From NCBI RefSeq assembly GCF_900162615.1, contig NZ_FUFN01000010.1:626149-690148 (forward strand): a stretch of DNA of 64,000 nt, in the 5' to 3' direction. The stretch comes from Virgibacillus proomii (GTDB taxonomy: Bacteria; Bacillota; Bacilli; Bacillales; Amphibacillaceae). Below the pieces are notes generated by a model. It did no database searches. It was not told where the DNA came from and saw only the letters and a list, made by a program, of their open reading frames with translations. Both the position numbers and the translations under genes were made by a program. Positions 1 to 8,116 of the stretch are shown here, one piece after another (positions within the stretch are counted from its first letter, which is position 1; each line of letters starts with the position of its first letter).

Positions 1-133
1 AACCGAAAGGAATACGTTAATTGAATTTGTAAAATGTTAGATCAACCAATCATCTTACTTATCTAAGTGAAGTCTAGTAATATACGTTTCTTTTAATTAG
101 GATAAATATTTTTAGCATGCTTTACTCATCCTA

Positions 134-697
134 TTATTTTGCTTGAGCTTTATCAGGACGAGCCCCGCTTTTCAATTCATCAATACTTAAGCCAAAAGTC
201 ATTTGAAAGTGAGGGTAATCTTTAAAGCCATTCCAGTCTCCTCCCCATTCAAATCCTAATTCTTTAGCAATTTCTACTACTTCCAACCAGTCTGATTGAT
301 TATTCCCATTACCATCATAGCTCGTATCCCAGATAACTTGTCCCTGTTCATTCTCTAAGGCAAAATCGATAGCCAATCCATAATTATGAAAGGATTCTCC
401 ACCCTTTGCATTCGTAATAATCGCGCCATCATTTGCTCTTCCGCGTTTATATAATTTATTTTGTTCTTCAATCGTTCGCAGCGCCTCTGTAATGATGACT
501 TGGATATTTTTTTCCGCTGCTAGTTGAATTAACTTATCCTTATTTTCTTCAACGACGGGATGCAGTTCGGTCGGCATCACCGCTTTTTTATGTTGTTTAT
601 TTGGATGTTCATTTCTATCATTATACAAAACAAATAAAATAATAAGTCCTATAAAAATAATCAACCAAGGAAGCATGGCTTTTTTTAAGTTTTTCAT
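134..697 (-). CDS. M15-family cell-wall peptidase (CwlK/VanY-like), membrane anchored
   Basis: A 187-residue protein with one N-terminal membrane segment (about residues 9-26) and an extracellular M15 peptidase domain. The zinc-binding signature of this family is visible: SFHNYGLAIDFA supplies His104 and Asp111, and FEWGGDWNGFKDYPHFQ supplies His163 with the catalytic acid nearby. Family members such as CwlK cleave the L-Ala-D-Glu bond, and VanY-type members cleave the D-Ala-D-Ala end of peptidoglycan stem peptides. The sequence resembles the CwlK side more, but the exact bond cut is inference. Start ATG at 697 follows a GAGGTG ribosome site. It stands alone, with no partner gene on its side. 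Confidence 0.85.
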   Translation of the reverse strand: MKNLKKAMLPWLIIFIGLIILFVLYNDRNEHPNKQHKKAVMPTELHPVVEENKDKLIQLAAEKNIQVIITEALRTIEEQNKLYKRGRANDGAIITNAKGGESFHNYGLAIDFALENEQGQVIWDTSYDGNGNNQSDWLEVVEIAKELGFEWGGDWNGFKDYPHFQMTFGLSIDELKSGARPDKAQAK

Positions 698-784
698 GTT
701 GTGTATACACCTCGAGAATAAAGCATAGTTATTTTAAAAATAACAAACAAAGCTACCATTTATCTCACATCTTAGTGTCGCAAG

Positions 785-1010
785 ATTTCTGATTTAAGTA
801 TTATAGAGAACACGTAGCACCTAAATAATTGTTTTATTCAGGTCGATAGGACAGAAAAAACTTCATAACAACACACCGCGATTTTTTCAAGAATAATGGT
901 AAGTTGACAGCGATACATCACAATTTTTCAAAAATGTCTCGAATAGCTACCTATCAGTGAATATGAAGGAAGCTCCGCGGAATATAGTTTCACTTTATAA
1001 TAATATCATG
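785..1010 (+). repeat. Decayed modular repeat element (CGATTTTTCAAG module)
   Basis: The gene-free stretch 698-1218 has no coding signal. Within it, GCACC.TAAAT...TTCAGGTCGATAGGACAGA (about 815-855) matches the joint seen at 21150-21190. Two degenerate copies of ACACCGCGATTTTTTCAAG follow at 873-892 and 918-940. Near the right side, TGAAGGAAGCTCCGCGG... ends in CACTTTAT. I read this as an old, eroded copy of the same element family as 21079-21301. Both ends are poorly preserved and boundaries are approximate. Confidence 0.5.
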
Positions 1011-1218
1011 ATGTTCATTTCATTTTTAAGTTATTAGAACAAAAGCTAGTAGCGCTAAGTTATTCACTCCTGATTTCTGATACTATAAATATACACATCG
1101 AATGACTTTCGCTGTTAACAATTAATCGATTCTTTACATGGAAAAATGGATTTGTATATTTTTTAATCATTTTTAACAGCTGCTAGAAACTCTCTGTATG
1201 ATAGGAAGAATTTTCATT

Positions 1219-1992
1219 GATTAATGCACTTGTTTCTATTATCGGCTATTTAGCTGGATGCTTACATGGTTCTCAACTTGAAAGTATGTGTAGATATTAA
1301 AAATAGTGTTGTTAAAAATACAAGAGTTTCAAATACGGCAATTTTACTTCGCTGGATATATGGAATATTCGTTGCCTTGATTGATATATTTAAAGCGACT
1401 TTTGTTATTTTAATAGAGCTATATATTATAAATGAGTATGGAAATAGTGGTAAAGAGCAGACAATGCTCATCAATATTACTACCGTATTGTTTATATTTT
1501 AGGTCGGGTCATAATTATCCGATAACGATGAAATTTAGCGGAGGAAAAGGAACGGCATCTCTTGTTGGTGTTTTACCGCTGTTGATTGGAAAATTACTCT
1601 TATCAGTATTGGAATTCCTGCCTATTTTTTCCATTTAAACTGATTATTTAGTTATTGGTGTGTTATTTATGTATCCTTCATTCTTAGTGACAAGCTTTAT
1701 CCCCATGTAACAGGCAGTAAGACCTACCATGCTCCGAGGTGAAATCTAGGAGGATGAGCGGAGGATCGAACTATTAATAAATGCTTAATTCAGTTTATTG
1801 TGGCAATTGGTTGTGGATAAAAGAAAATCCCTACTGATTGAAGATTCCCTTTATATTCTCTGGATCAGAGCCAACATCTATCGTTATTATTTTCTTATTC
1901 ATTTTAAGAGTATAGCGAAACATAAAGAGAATTATAAACGTATAATAATGAAGCAGGAAACAAAACTATCAAGGATGTTCCGTAAAATTTAA
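1219..1992 (+). pseudogene. Broken PlsY-like glycerol-3-phosphate acyltransferase gene
   Basis: Three frames together spell a PlsY/YneS-type membrane acyltransferase. An N-terminal SIIGYLAGCLHGSQ and VSNTAILLRWIYGIFVALID segment lies at 1219-1400. The family signature GHNYPITMKFSGGKGT lies at 1508-1555. The basic C-terminal tail (KHKENYKRIIMKQ) lies at 1918-1956. Known PlsY proteins acylate glycerol-3-phosphate with acyl-phosphate at the membrane. Here several frameshifts and stops break the frame, and a small repeat element (1702-1855) sits between the GGKG half and the tail. The gene is therefore dead. It was probably a paralogue, since cells need one working plsY. Strand and family are well supported; the exact 5' end is not. 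Confidence 0.75.
1702..1855 (+). repeat. Small mobile repeat element, copy A (short subtype)
   Basis: About 154 bp. It starts right after CTTTATC (1695-1701) with CCCATGTAACAGGCAGTAAGACCTAC and ends with CTACTGATTGAAGATTCCCTTTATA. The same start and end are shared with 6365-6516 (copy B), and the ends are related to 5941-6122 and 40876-41053. It lies inside the plsY-like pseudogene and separates its recognisable halves, which is good evidence that it inserted there. Confidence 0.75.
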
Positions 1993-2011
1993 TTCATTGG
2001 AGGCAACAAAC

Positions 2012-2497
2012 ATGGTTGAAATACTTATTTGGGTTCTCATTATTGCTTTATTTGTTTTAAGCTTTGTCGGAATAATTTTCCCGATTATTCCTTCTGTTCT
2101 TGTGATTTGGGGTGGATTTCTTCTTTATCAATTTGCCATTAATGGTAATGAATTAACGATGACCTTCTGGATTGCCATGGGAATTTTTACGGTTATTCTG
2201 ATTGGTGCAGATGTGATTGCTAACAGTTATTTTGTTAAGAGATACGGAGGGAGTAAGTGGGGAGAGCGGGGAGCTGCTATTGCCGTAATAGTTGGCTCGT
2301 TTATGGTACCGCCGTTTGGAATTATTATCATTCCGTTTTTAACGGTGTTTATTATTGAACTACTGCAAAAGCGAACGTCACAAGAAGCATTTCATGCATC
2401 CATTGGCTCGTTATTTGGCTTTCTTGGAGGAGCAGTGGCAAAAGTAGTCATCCAATTAATTATGATCGTTTGGTTCTTTATTACCATTCTGTTTTAA
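2012..2497 (+). CDS. DUF456 family membrane protein
   Basis: A 161-residue, very hydrophobic protein matching the DUF456 family: an N-terminal GIIFPIIPSVLVIWGGFLLY hairpin, a glycine-rich middle (KRYGGSKWGERGAAIAVIVG) and a last membrane helix at the C terminus. About four to five membrane segments are visible. The function of the family is unknown. The ATG at 2012 is chosen because TTGGAGG at 1997-2003 is its ribosome site; an upstream TTG at 1997 would start inside that site. It follows the dead plsY-like gene closely, so the two may once have been co-transcribed. Confidence 0.8.
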   Translation: MVEILIWVLIIALFVLSFVGIIFPIIPSVLVIWGGFLLYQFAINGNELTMTFWIAMGIFTVILIGADVIANSYFVKRYGGSKWGERGAAIAVIVGSFMVPPFGIIIIPFLTVFIIELLQKRTSQEAFHASIGSLFGFLGGAVAKVVIQLIMIVWFFITILF

Positions 2498-2505
2498 TTT
2501 TTAGT

Positions 2506-2540
2506 AAATGGCTAAAGGTATGCCATTTCTTTCCTTTTAG
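2506..2540 (+). terminator. Weak hairpin terminator after the DUF456 gene
   Basis: AAATGGC-TAAAGGTA-TGCCATTT forms a 7-8 bp stem at 2506-2528, followed by an interrupted pyrimidine tract. The position just after the stop codon fits, but the T run is poor. Confidence 0.45.
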
Positions 2541-2930
2541 AACAAGTCGGTTTATTCCTTTACTTATTAAAGGAATCCTTCAAATTTGATAGGACTTTTC
2601 TCGAGTTTATGGATCTGTTGTTCTCTTTGTATCTCTCCTTCTTTAGTTATTTTCCATGTATACGCGTGTTTCTTTCTAGTTGAGTGATAGGAGGAATGGT
2701 ATAGAAAACAAAGTTTCTACGTTCGCAAATTAGACACCTATAAAGTAGTCCACAATTCGTTCTCGGATGCTTAGCCATCTTATTGTTGATAAAAAATCTA
2801 GCAACTTTTCCATTCCCTGATTTTCTTCTCTAGTTGATGTACAATTTGGAGATTAAGATGGCCTAATGGCAATAAATATGTAAGCACATTATAATGGATG
2901 TATAATCAAACAATGTAGAAAGGTGGCTGA
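2541..2930. other. Gene-free spacer upstream of pncA
   Basis: No coding signal or known RNA is visible. Two possible -10 boxes (TATAAT at 2890-2895 and at 2901-2906) lie before the pncA ribosome site, without a convincing -35 box. Confidence 0.4.
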
Positions 2931-2936
2931 AGTGGA

Positions 2937-3482
2937 TTGCGTGCTTTATTAAATGTTGATTACACGATTGATTTTGTCGCTAAAGATGGAAAATTGACCT
3001 GCGGGATTCCTGGACAAGCTATTGAAGACAAAGTTGTTTCGCTTACAAAAGAATTCATTGAGAATGGCGACTTTGTCATATTTGCTATTGATGCTCATCA
3101 AGAAAACGATCAATACCATCCTGAAGCTAATTTATTTCCTCCGCATAATATCGTTGGCACAACAGGAAAGGATTTATACGGAAAATTGAAAGAAGTGTAT
3201 GAGACTCACATGTCGGATGCAAATGTGTATTATTTCGATAAAACAAGGTATAGTGCATTTGCCGGTACGGACTTGGAAATTAAACTACGGGAACGAGGCA
3301 TTACAGAGGTTCATATTATTGGTGTTTGTACAGATATTTGTGTTTTGCATACGGCTATTGATGCCTACAACAAAGGATTTGACATTGTTATTCATAAAGA
3401 TGCTGTAGCGAGCTTTAATCAAGCTGGACATATTTGGGCTCTTGATCATTTTACCAATACCTTAGGAGCTAAAGTCATCTAA
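2937..3482 (+). CDS. pncA: Nicotinamidase (isochorismatase-like cysteine hydrolase)
   Basis: A 181-residue cysteine hydrolase that should deamidate nicotinamide to nicotinate in NAD salvage, in the cytoplasm. The family catalytic triad is present as Asp8 (NVDYTIDF), Lys102 (FDKTRYSAF) and Cys135 (GVCTDICVLHTA). Asp52, His54 and His70 fit the metal site. Length matches Bacillus PncA. The start is a TTG at 2937 after GAAAGGTGG; no better ATG lies near. A GNAT gene starts one base after the stop, so the two form a small operon. Confidence 0.88.
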   Translation: MRALLNVDYTIDFVAKDGKLTCGIPGQAIEDKVVSLTKEFIENGDFVIFAIDAHQENDQYHPEANLFPPHNIVGTTGKDLYGKLKEVYETHMSDANVYYFDKTRYSAFAGTDLEIKLRERGITEVHIIGVCTDICVLHTAIDAYNKGFDIVIHKDAVASFNQAGHIWALDHFTNTLGAKVI

Positions 3483-3483
3483 G

Positions 3484-3948
3484 ATGGATGTTTTAATTCG
3501 AAAAGCAACATTGGCAGATAGAGAAGAAGTATTAACCATATTGAAAAACGCAGCCCAGTGGATTCAGAAACAAGGGATTAACCAGTGGGCTTATCTTTTA
3601 TCTGGGAAAGAGGATGATGCCATTGAAACTGATATACGCACTGGCATAACCTATATGGTTGAATTAGATAAGGAAGCCGTTGCAACGTTTAGCCTTTCTT
3701 CTGAGCAAAATGAATGGGACAGGCGTTTATGGGGAAAGCTAGAAGATCATGCATTTTATTTGCATCGTTTAGCAGTACATCGCGACCATGGAGGCAAACA
3801 AATTGGTGAAAAAGTATTAAACTGTATTAGTAAACAAGCAGTAAAAATTGGAGCAGTCATACGATTAGATTGCGTCAGCGATAATCCTCGCTTGAATGAC
3901 TTTTACCAAAAAAATGGTTTTACTTTTTTGCACTATAGGAAAGTATAA
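3484..3948 (+). CDS. GNAT family N-acetyltransferase, C terminus altered by a repeat
   Basis: A 154-residue GNAT protein: N-terminal strand (DVLIRKATLADREEVLTIL), the beta4 stretch HRLAVHRDHGGKQIGEKVL with an R/Q-x-x-G-x-G/A-like acetyl-CoA loop, and the late FYQKNGF motif. The substrate is unknown. It begins one base after pncA and uses a GGAG site inside pncA. The last codons (HYRKV and stop) are made by the 90-bp repeat at 3933-4022, which also occurs at 27356-27445. The original tail, where GNAT proteins usually have a last strand after GF, has therefore probably been lost. Activity is uncertain. Confidence 0.78.
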   Translation: MDVLIRKATLADREEVLTILKNAAQWIQKQGINQWAYLLSGKEDDAIETDIRTGITYMVELDKEAVATFSLSSEQNEWDRRLWGKLEDHAFYLHRLAVHRDHGGKQIGEKVLNCISKQAVKIGAVIRLDCVSDNPRLNDFYQKNGFTFLHYRKV

Positions 3949-4022
3949 AACTTTATGGTTTATAGTATAAGAAAAACGATAGCTTTCACCATAAAGGTTT
4001 GGCGACAAGCCAAGTTTTTCTA
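3933..4022 (+). repeat. 90-bp dispersed repeat (GGCGACAAGCC type), copy 1
   Basis: CTATAGGAAAGTATAAAAC... through TTTGGCGACAAGCCAAGTTTTTCTAA. The reverse complement of 27356-27445 matches it over its whole length with few changes. It contains the inverted pair AGAAAAAC / GTTTTTCT and an inner CTTGGC-TTGTC-GCCAAG hairpin (seen on the other strand). It overlaps the end of the GNAT gene. Confidence 0.8.
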
Positions 4023-4082
4023 ACGAGTTGCGGGTGAGGGGGAAGATCGCTTTGCTTTGTATGAAAAGCCCTTACCAAGATC

Positions 4083-4111
4083 TTGACTTTCTGTATATCA
4101 AGCTATATAGT
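4083..4111 (+). promoter_or_regulatory. Sigma-A promoter for the proS leader
   Basis: TTGACT (4083-4088), a 17-base spacer and TATAGT (4106-4111), just upstream of the T-box stem I. Confidence 0.7.
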
Positions 4112-4119
4112 GAAATTAC

Positions 4120-4362
4120 ATCGTTGAAGCATGGATGGAGACTAGTATAATGAAGCCGTCTTTTCCAGAGAGGAAATGGTTGCTGCAAATTTCCAAAGAC
4201 GATCATTAGAACCTACTCCGGAGTTCGCTATTAAAAGGCCCAACAGCTGTAAGATAGCGCGGATCATTCCGTTACCAATGAGAGAGTGTGCAATCATTGA
4301 TTGCAAACAAGGGTGGTACCACCTACCTCGGTCCCTTATCGGATGGAGGATTTTTTTAATGG
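4120..4362 (+). ncRNA. T-box riboswitch with proline (CCU) specifier
   Basis: A T-box leader that senses uncharged tRNA-Pro and controls proS by antitermination. Visible parts are the stem I start (GATGGAGACTAGTATAATGA), the distal AGAGAG...GGTTGCTGCAAA loop, and a specifier loop GAA-CCT-A, in which CCT at 4212-4214 is a proline codon. The antiterminator core AAGGGTGGTACCACC lies at 4309-4323. The competing terminator pairs CCTC-G-GTCC with GGAT-G-GAGG (4327-4349) and is followed by a T run. The specifier agrees with the downstream gene. Confidence 0.92.
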
Positions 4363-4487
4363 TTATGAAATTATATTTGACTCTGCGTGGTGGGGTATGA
4401 AAGTGTATCGTCCGGCTTAAGCGCTCAACGGTTAGTTAACAAAACAAATATAAAAGAATAATTTAATGAATAAAGAGGTGTGGCGTT

Positions 4488-5927
4488 TTGGGTAAGAAAA
4501 ATAAGCAATTTGTAGAAAAGATTACTGCAATGGAAGATGATTTTGCACAGTGGTATACGGATGTTGTAAAGCAAGCTGAGTTGGTTGATTATGGCCAAGT
4601 TCGTGGCACAATGATCATTAGACCGTATGGATTTGCCATTTGGGAAAATATTCGTGATCTGCTGGATAAGAAATTTAAAGATACAGGCCATAAAAATGTT
4701 GCTTTTCCACTATTTATTCCTGAGAGTTTACTACAAAAGGAAAAGGACCATGTAGAAGGCTTTGCGCCAGAAGTAGCCTGGGTTACTCACGGTGGAGATG
4801 AAGAATTAGTCGAACGCCTTGCCATTCGTCCTACGTCAGAAGTATTGTTCTGTGATTACTATTCCAAAAACATTCATTCTTATCGTGATTTACCGAAGCT
4901 TTACAACCAATGGGCCAATGTAGTTCGCTGGGAAAAAACAACCCGACCATTTTTACGTTCATCCGAATTCCACTGGCAAGAAGGCCATACTGCCCATGCA
5001 ACAGATGAGGAAGCTTCGCAAGAAACGGAGCGCATGCTGGAAGTTTATGCAGATGTCGTAGAAAAACATTTAGCAATTCCAGTACTTAAGGGAAGAAAAA
5101 CAGATAAGGAAAAATTTGCTGGTGCGAAGTATACATTAACGATTGAAAGTCTCATGCATGATGGTAAAGCATTGCAATCCGCTACCTCTCATCATTTCGG
5201 ATCTGGTTTTGCAGAAGCATTTGATATTACGTATTTAGATGAAAATGGGGATAGTCAGTATGTGCACCAGACTTCCTGGGGGCTTTCTACAAGAATCATG
5301 GGGGCTTTGATTATGGTGCATGGTGACAATCGTGGCCTAGTCATCCCGCCAAGGATTGCACCAACCCAAGCAATGATTGTTCCGATTGCTCAGCATAAAG
5401 AAGGCGTATTGGATCGAGCATATGAACTACGTGATCAGTTACAGCAACTTGTTCGTGTAGATATGGATGCTAGTGATAAAATGCCTGGCTGGAAGTTTAA
5501 TGAATATGAAATGAAAGGTATCCCAGTACGAATTGAAATGGGACCTAAAGATATTGAAAAGGAACAAGTTGTCCTTGTTCGCCGTGACACTGGAGAGAAG
5601 GAATTTGTTGCTTTAGCAGAACTTGCTTCTCGCTTGCCGGCTTTATTAGAGGAAATCCAAGAAAATTTATATAATAAAGCGAAACAGCATCTGGAAGAAA
5701 AAACAAGTGTAGCAACAAATATGGAGGAATTTGCTTCTATCTTAGAAGAAAAAGCAGGATTTATTAAAGCAATGTGGTGTGGCGATGTAGCATGTGAAGA
5801 AAAAATTAAAGAAGAAACATTGGCAACATCTCGCTGTATACCATTTGAACAGGAAAAAGTAGCTGATACTTGTGTTTGCTGCGGTAAAGAAGCAAAGCAA
5901 TTAGTATATTGGGCAAAAGCATATTAA
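4488..5927 (+). CDS. proS: Prolyl-tRNA synthetase (archaeal/eukaryote-like type)
   Basis: A 479-residue class II synthetase that charges tRNA-Pro in the cytoplasm. It is the short form without the bacterial YbaK-like insertion. Motif 2 (TTRPFLRSSEFHWQEGHTAH) and motif 3 (GLSTRIMGALIMVHGD) are clear. The C-terminal zinc-type domain carries the cysteines of MWCGDVACEEK and TCVCCGKEA. The start is TTG at 4488 behind AAAGAGGTG; no ATG fits better. Expression is set by the T-box just upstream, whose specifier is a proline codon. A mobile repeat (5941-6122) lies between the stop codon and the terminator. Confidence 0.95.
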   Translation: MGKKNKQFVEKITAMEDDFAQWYTDVVKQAELVDYGQVRGTMIIRPYGFAIWENIRDLLDKKFKDTGHKNVAFPLFIPESLLQKEKDHVEGFAPEVAWVTHGGDEELVERLAIRPTSEVLFCDYYSKNIHSYRDLPKLYNQWANVVRWEKTTRPFLRSSEFHWQEGHTAHATDEEASQETERMLEVYADVVEKHLAIPVLKGRKTDKEKFAGAKYTLTIESLMHDGKALQSATSHHFGSGFAEAFDITYLDENGDSQYVHQTSWGLSTRIMGALIMVHGDNRGLVIPPRIAPTQAMIVPIAQHKEGVLDRAYELRDQLQQLVRVDMDASDKMPGWKFNEYEMKGIPVRIEMGPKDIEKEQVVLVRRDTGEKEFVALAELASRLPALLEEIQENLYNKAKQHLEEKTSVATNMEEFASILEEKAGFIKAMWCGDVACEEKIKEETLATSRCIPFEQEKVADTCVCCGKEAKQLVYWAKAY

Positions 5928-5940
5928 AATGCAAAGACAA

Positions 5941-6122
5941 GATAAAATGAACCTTCATTCAGTAGGAGTTTTCTTCCATCTCCTACTGAATGTTAGTACC
6001 ACAAGGGTATGATCTAAAGGCCCTTGAACGAATCGGGCATTTAGGTGCCGTTTTCTCCCACTTAGACCTTTTGTATCAACTCAAGCTTTTGAAGTGGGAG
6101 TCTTACGGCACCTTACATGCGG
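5941..6122 (-). repeat. Small mobile repeat element, copy D (long subtype)
   Basis: About 182 bp, read on the minus strand. After TTTATC it starts CCGCATGTAAGGTGCCGTAAG and ends CTGAATGAAGGTTCATTTTATC. It is nearly identical in layout and sequence to 40876-41053. Two internal hairpins are visible: TGCCGT..CTCCCACTT / AAGTGGGAG..ACGGCA and CATTCAGTAGGAG / CTCCTACTGAATG. It lies between proS and the proS terminator. Confidence 0.85.
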
Positions 6123-6125
6123 GAT

Positions 6126-6154
6126 AAAAAAGAGGGGGCCCCCCTCTTTTTTTG
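6126..6154 (+). terminator. Strong terminator of proS
   Basis: AAAAAGAGGGGG pairs perfectly with CCCCCCTCTTTTTTT. It is symmetrical, so it can stop transcription from either side. Confidence 0.88.
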
Positions 6155-6364
6155 TACCTTAAAAAAGCAATTTGTCGACTTCGTTCATGCAACTAGGCAA
6201 GTTCGTTACCTAGCTTAAATTAAATGTAAGATATAATGAATGAAAAAGATAATCCAGATAATTATAGACTTCCACTGGATAAACGTTGTGAATTTTACTT
6301 TTTATAAAATAAAAAGACTTTATATGGAAAGGTATCACGTAATTGGTTAAAATACTTTTTTATC

Positions 6365-6516
6365 CCGCAACTGACTGTAAGACCTCCCCTTCATGCCACG
6401 AGGTGAATCTAGGAGAAAAAGCATGAGACTCAACTGCAATTCAAATAACGATTCTGTCATTCTAACAATCAGTTGGCAATAAAAGAAAACCCTACTGATT
6501 GAAGATTCACTTTATC
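6365..6516 (+). repeat. Small mobile repeat element, copy B (short subtype)
   Basis: About 152 bp after TTTTTTATC. It begins CCGCAACTGACTGTAAGACCTCCCC and ends CTACTGATTGAAGATTCACTTTATC. It is the closest relative of copy A (1702-1855); the pair differ mainly in the middle. TCATGC / GCATGA could form a small inner stem. Left ends of copies B and D face each other about 240 bp apart. Confidence 0.8.
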
Positions 6517-6850
6517 TTGTAGAAAGTGTCAAAAATGCTCTATCCGGAATTAAAGTGGACAAAAAACTTAACTGTTTCTAAAAAGACGATGTATTGAATT
6601 TCAGAAGGGCTTTGTTCTTTCAACTGGATACTACAAAACTTCCGTTGTTTTCTTTAATTTGCTTCCAATAAGTAGAATAAGATACTTCTATAATTCCTTT
6701 GTAGTTATACTTTCTTTATTCATTTTCGGTTGCATTCATAAATTAAAGATGCAGTTCATAAAATTCTACACTATCTCTACCCAAAGCTTCCAACCTTATA
6801 ACTTCCGCAGCACTCTATTTCTTAAAAATAATTAATAAAAATCAATTTTT
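6517..6850. other. Gene-free spacer before the M20 operon
   Basis: No intact frame is visible. The minus strand has short protein-like scraps broken by stops, which could be old transposon debris, but I cannot assign them. Confidence 0.3.
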
Positions 6851-6852
6851 TA

Positions 6853-6881
6853 TTGAATAATGATACAATTAGTGTTATAAA
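6853..6881 (+). promoter_or_regulatory. Likely promoter of the M20/ABC operon
   Basis: TTGAAT, 17-base spacer, TATAAA, about 45 bp before the M20 start codon. Confidence 0.55.
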
Positions 6882-6925
6882 TATACATACAGATTAATAA
6901 ATAACCAGTTGGGAAGGCGAAGCAA

Positions 6926-8089
6926 ATGGACAGTTTAAAAGAAGAATTGATTAAAATTCATAACAAATTATGTAAGATTAGCGATCATTTATATGAACAT
7001 CCAGAATTAGGTGATCAAGAGTATCAATCCATGAAACTTTTAGCTGATTTTCTAATAGATCATCAATTTAATGTTACAACAGGTATTGCTGGAAGGGAAA
7101 CAGCATTTAAAGCTACTTTTGAAAGTGGGAAACCTGGACCAGTAATTGCGTATTTAGCTGAATATGATGCATTACCGGGTGTTGGCCACGGTTGTGGACA
7201 TAATTTAATCGGAACCATGAGTGTAGGTGCTGGCGTTATATTAAGTAAACAGTTAACTAAAATTGGTGGAAGTGTAGTGGTGTTAGGAACGCCAGCAGAA
7301 GAGACAAATGGTGCTAAAGTACCAATGAGTGAACAAGGGGTTTTTGATTCTATTGATCTAGCAATGATTGTGCATCCAGCAGATCAATCTTATGAAAGTG
7401 GCGAATCCTTGGCTATGGATGCCATTCAATTTGCTTACTTTGGAAAAACCGCCCATGCTGCCGCAGCACCTGAACAAGGAATTAATGCTTTAGATAGCGT
7501 TATTCAATTATTTAATGGTATCAACGCGTTACGCGAACATGTACCTTCAGATGTTCGAATTCACGGTGTCATCTCAGAAGGTGGAAAAGCTGCTAACGTT
7601 CTTCCTGATCGAGCAGTTGCACAATTTTATGTCCGAGCAAAAGAACGTAAAGTATTAGAGGATATTGTAGCTAAGGTGAAAAACATTGCAGAAGGTGCAG
7701 CCATGATGACAGGGGCAACATTGGAGATTTCCTATTATGAATTAAGCTATGACAATATGGTTACGAATCAAGCATTATCCAAAACATTTACGAAGCATTT
7801 GCAACAAATAACCAAAAAACCAGTACTGCCAGCTAGGCAAAGCTACGGATCGATTGATATGGGAAATGTGAGTCATGTTGTTCCGGCGATTCATCCATAT
7901 ATCGGGTTTGATCAACCAGGGTTAACTGCCCATACAAAGGAATTTGCAGATATGACCATTACCGAAACAGGACATCAAGTTATCGCAGATGGAGCGTTGG
8001 CACTAGCAGAGACAGGTTATGAAGTAGTTACAACTCCTGCTCTCTTCACAGCAGTTAAAGAAGAGTTTAAAAAGAACAACCTTGAATAA
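6926..8089 (+). CDS. M20 family metallo-amidohydrolase (aminoacylase-like)
   Basis: A 387-residue M20 peptidase-family protein of the aminoacylase/hippurate hydrolase branch. Metal-site motifs are visible: YLAEYDALPGVGHGCGHNLIG (about residues 72-92), then TPAEETNGAK with the catalytic and metal glutamates, and later HPADQS and TAHTKEF. These cytoplasmic enzymes remove an acyl group from an N-acyl amino acid or split a small peptide. The exact substrate is unknown. An amino acid ABC importer follows in the same direction, so the protein probably processes what the importer brings in, as in the B. subtilis yxe locus. The start ATG has GGGAAGGCG upstream. Confidence 0.85.
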   Translation: MDSLKEELIKIHNKLCKISDHLYEHPELGDQEYQSMKLLADFLIDHQFNVTTGIAGRETAFKATFESGKPGPVIAYLAEYDALPGVGHGCGHNLIGTMSVGAGVILSKQLTKIGGSVVVLGTPAEETNGAKVPMSEQGVFDSIDLAMIVHPADQSYESGESLAMDAIQFAYFGKTAHAAAAPEQGINALDSVIQLFNGINALREHVPSDVRIHGVISEGGKAANVLPDRAVAQFYVRAKERKVLEDIVAKVKNIAEGAAMMTGATLEISYYELSYDNMVTNQALSKTFTKHLQQITKKPVLPARQSYGSIDMGNVSHVVPAIHPYIGFDQPGLTAHTKEFADMTITETGHQVIADGALALAETGYEVVTTPALFTAVKEEFKKNNLE

Positions 8090-8116
8090 AACATGAAAAC
8101 ATTGGAGTGATAGATA

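Noticed and set aside
1..133. Gene fragment at the window start
   Set aside because: No frame of meaningful length or recognisable protein; treated as spacer.
1798..1992. 64-codon protein before the DUF456 gene
   Set aside because: Its first part is repeat sequence and its end is the tail of the plsY-like pseudogene.
4176..4400. 74-codon open frame in front of proS
   Set aside because: It lies across the T-box stem I, specifier and terminator; the RNA explains the conservation.
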